Origin: Phyto melanocephala
Taxonomy: Eukaryota > Arthropoda > Insecta > Diptera > Rhinophoridae
DNA length: 64,000 nucleotides
Direction of reading: 5' to 3'
NCBI GenBank assembly: GCA_941918925.1
Contig: OW799234.1
Coordinates: 104,715,884-104,779,883 of the forward strand
In this document: piece after piece, positions 62,240-64,000 of the stretch
Position numbering within the stretch: the first letter of the stretch is position 1
Layout: each line of letters starts with the position of its first letter
Notes under the pieces: model-generated
The model's input: only the letters and a program-made list of their open reading frames with translations
The model's database searches: none
Told to the model about the DNA's origin: nothing
Translations under genes and position numbers: made by a program

Positions 62240-63699
62240 TTTAATTTATATTATTTTTATTAGATTTATTATTGTTAAGAAAATAAATAATATAAATTTA
62301 ATTTTTTTTGTACTTTAATATAAAAAAAACAAGTAAGAGCGCTATATTCGGCCGTGCCGAATCTTATATACCCTTCACAACGTGTAGTCATGCAATAACA
62401 GTAGTTTATATCACCATTCATCCCATATGAAATACGTACATACATATAAAAAACATCCATATATAAAAACACCCCATTGTTATATTATAAACTTACGTAT
62501 GTATGTTAAAAAAAAAAATAAAAAAAATGTAAAAAAAAATTTATGAAAAAAAATAAAAAAAAAAATAAAAAAAAATTAAAAAAAAAATAATTAAAATATA
62601 TATAATATATATAAAACAAAAAAAAAAAATAAAAAAAAATTAAAAAAAAAATAAAATTTAAAATATAAATAATATATTAAATAAAAAATAAAAAAAAAAA
62701 TAAAAAAAAAAATTTTAAAAAAAATATAAAAATTTTTTTTTTGGCTCAGCTGGGATTCGATACCACGTTTTCTCTAACCAGTATACACGTTTGTATGTAT
62801 GTATGTTGTTGTTGTAATGTTGTTTTTGTGAAAAAAAATCGAGGTGGTCGTGGGTTTTTGCTCTTATCTCAGTTGTTTATGTACCGATTTTCAATACCGA
62901 TCTACTCCCGAATATTTCTGATATTTTAATACCACACCCGGGTCCAAGTGATGTCGGGGGGCTTCAAAAAGTTGATTTCAACATACACACGGACAGACGG
63001 TCAGACGGACAGGCTGACAGAGCTTAATCGACTCCCCTATTCATAATCTTTCAGAAAATATATACTTTATGGGGTCGGAAATGAAAATTGTAGAAATTTC
63101 ACACGGAATGACAAACCTATATATACCCTTTTTCACTGTTAAAGGACAGACACTTTTTACCTAAAAGTAACCGAAAAATTAAGTTAATGCTACAATTACC
63201 TTTAACTTTTAAGGTTAGGTTTATAAATTTAAAAACGCCATTGTTTCTCTACATGAAACAAAATATGGCAACAAAATTGTGATTTTTATATTTTTCCACT
63301 CCGACCTTTTTATTTTTTTTTTTTATTTTAAGTTTTAATTTTTTAATATTAGTGACACAAAACAGTAAATAAATCATCAAATATGTTATTTCGTTTTGTA
63401 AAATTTTTTAAGAACTAAATTAATTTGTAAAAAGTAATCGGTTTTACTCTGATACTGCCGTATTAAACAAAAAAAAAAAAACTTTGTTACAAGGAGGTTG
63501 TAAAAATGAAATATATTAAAAAGTCACTTTACTCCTCACGGTAGTCAAATTTACCTTTTATTAACATTAACTTTATAGGCAAGTTGTAATAATGATCCTT
63601 TGCGTCCCAAACTATTTTAGTATACAAGTTATATGTTATCAGAGATATTAGTTAAGCTATGGGTAGTCTTTAGTACAATAATTTGGTCAACAAACTTAA
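62240..63699. repeat. 1460-bp unit, directly duplicated
   Basis: The sequence beginning AATTTATATTATTTTTATTAG at 62240 restarts at about 63700, and both then agree to the window end apart from a 1-bp change in an A-run. The shared part includes both flank and Helentron end, so it is not two independent insertions. Confidence 0.8.
62328..63140 (-). mobile_element. DINE-1-like Helentron, truncated at one end
   Basis: Begins normally with the hairpin end; stops at CTTTTTCACTGTT without the GTGAAGGGTATAAA end. A-rich centre about 62507-62740. Confidence 0.85.
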
Positions 63700-63787
63700 C
63701 TGAATTTATATTATTTTTATTAGATTTATTATTGTTAAGAAAATAAATAATATAAATTTAATTTTTTTTGTACTTTAATATAAAAAA

Positions 63788-64000
63788 AACAAGTAAGAGC
63801 GCTATATTCGGCCGTGCCGAATCTTATATACCCTTCACAACGTGTAGTCATGCAATAACAGTAGTTTATATCACCATTCATCCCATATGAAATACGTACA
63901 TACATATAAAAAACATCCATATATAAAAACACCCCATTGTTATATTATAAACTTACGTATGTATGTTAAAAAAAAAAAATAAAAAAAATGTAAAAAAAAA
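63788..64000 (-). mobile_element. DINE-1-like Helentron, second copy of the duplication, cut by the window edge
   Basis: Practically identical to 62328-62540. Continues beyond the window. Confidence 0.85.

Noticed and set aside
62275..62472. 65-codon minus-strand frame, repeated at 63735
   Set aside because: It is the hairpin end of the Helentron plus its flank, duplicated with the 1460-bp unit; no protein features.

Overview
The window is nuclear DNA of a calyptrate, blow-fly-like dipteran. It is very A+T rich and carries insect tRNA genes, short GT-AG introns and DINE-1-like Helentrons. A Drosophila-type receptor tyrosine phosphatase gene runs through it, packed with DNA transposons (hAT, pogo/Tigger, mariner/Tc1, PIF/Harbinger-like, Helitron) and little else. 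Species was inferred from style only; no search was possible.

The one recognisable protein gene is the orthologue of Drosophila Ptp10D, on the minus strand. It occupies ten exons from 58503 down to 21785. The signal-peptide end lies beyond the window, and 1589 codons are present before the first stop. In order they encode about a dozen fibronectin type III repeats (58503-37537), one membrane segment and the start of the phosphatase domain (36977-36295), the catalytic WPD and [10 protein letters not shown] motifs (36229-35971), the end of the domain (35900-35772) and a cytoplasmic tail (23079 onward). Three introns are large: 12.0 kb, 5.2 kb and 12.7 kb. All three are filled with transposons, and the first two also each hold a tRNA-Gly gene.

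The most interesting signal is at the end of this gene. The tail reading frame reaches a UGA followed by C (22840-22838), then stays open for another 350 codons to a UAA at 21785. Eight nucleotides after the UGA starts a near-perfect 19-bp stem with a 6-nt loop (22829-22786). This is the architecture of programmed stop-codon readthrough.

Region by region: 1-5400 has three tRNA-Gly genes, a degenerate Helentron and two inverted-repeat elements. 5424-7787 is a pogo-like fossil hosting two hAT-type elements. 7900-21800 is intergenic and holds a tRNA-Gly relic, a Helitron, two Helentrons, Tc1/mariner relics and several MITEs. 21785-23079 is the last Ptp10D exon. 24800-33300 holds MITEs, a Helentron and a nest of hAT transposons whose order can be read from 8-bp target duplications. 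35772-40717 is the compact core of Ptp10D. 40718-58256 is two introns with tRNA genes, a Helitron, an RTE-like reverse transcriptase relic, several Helentrons and a pogo relic. 58504-64000 is 5' intron or flank with mariner relics, ending in a 1460-bp direct duplication of a Helentron.
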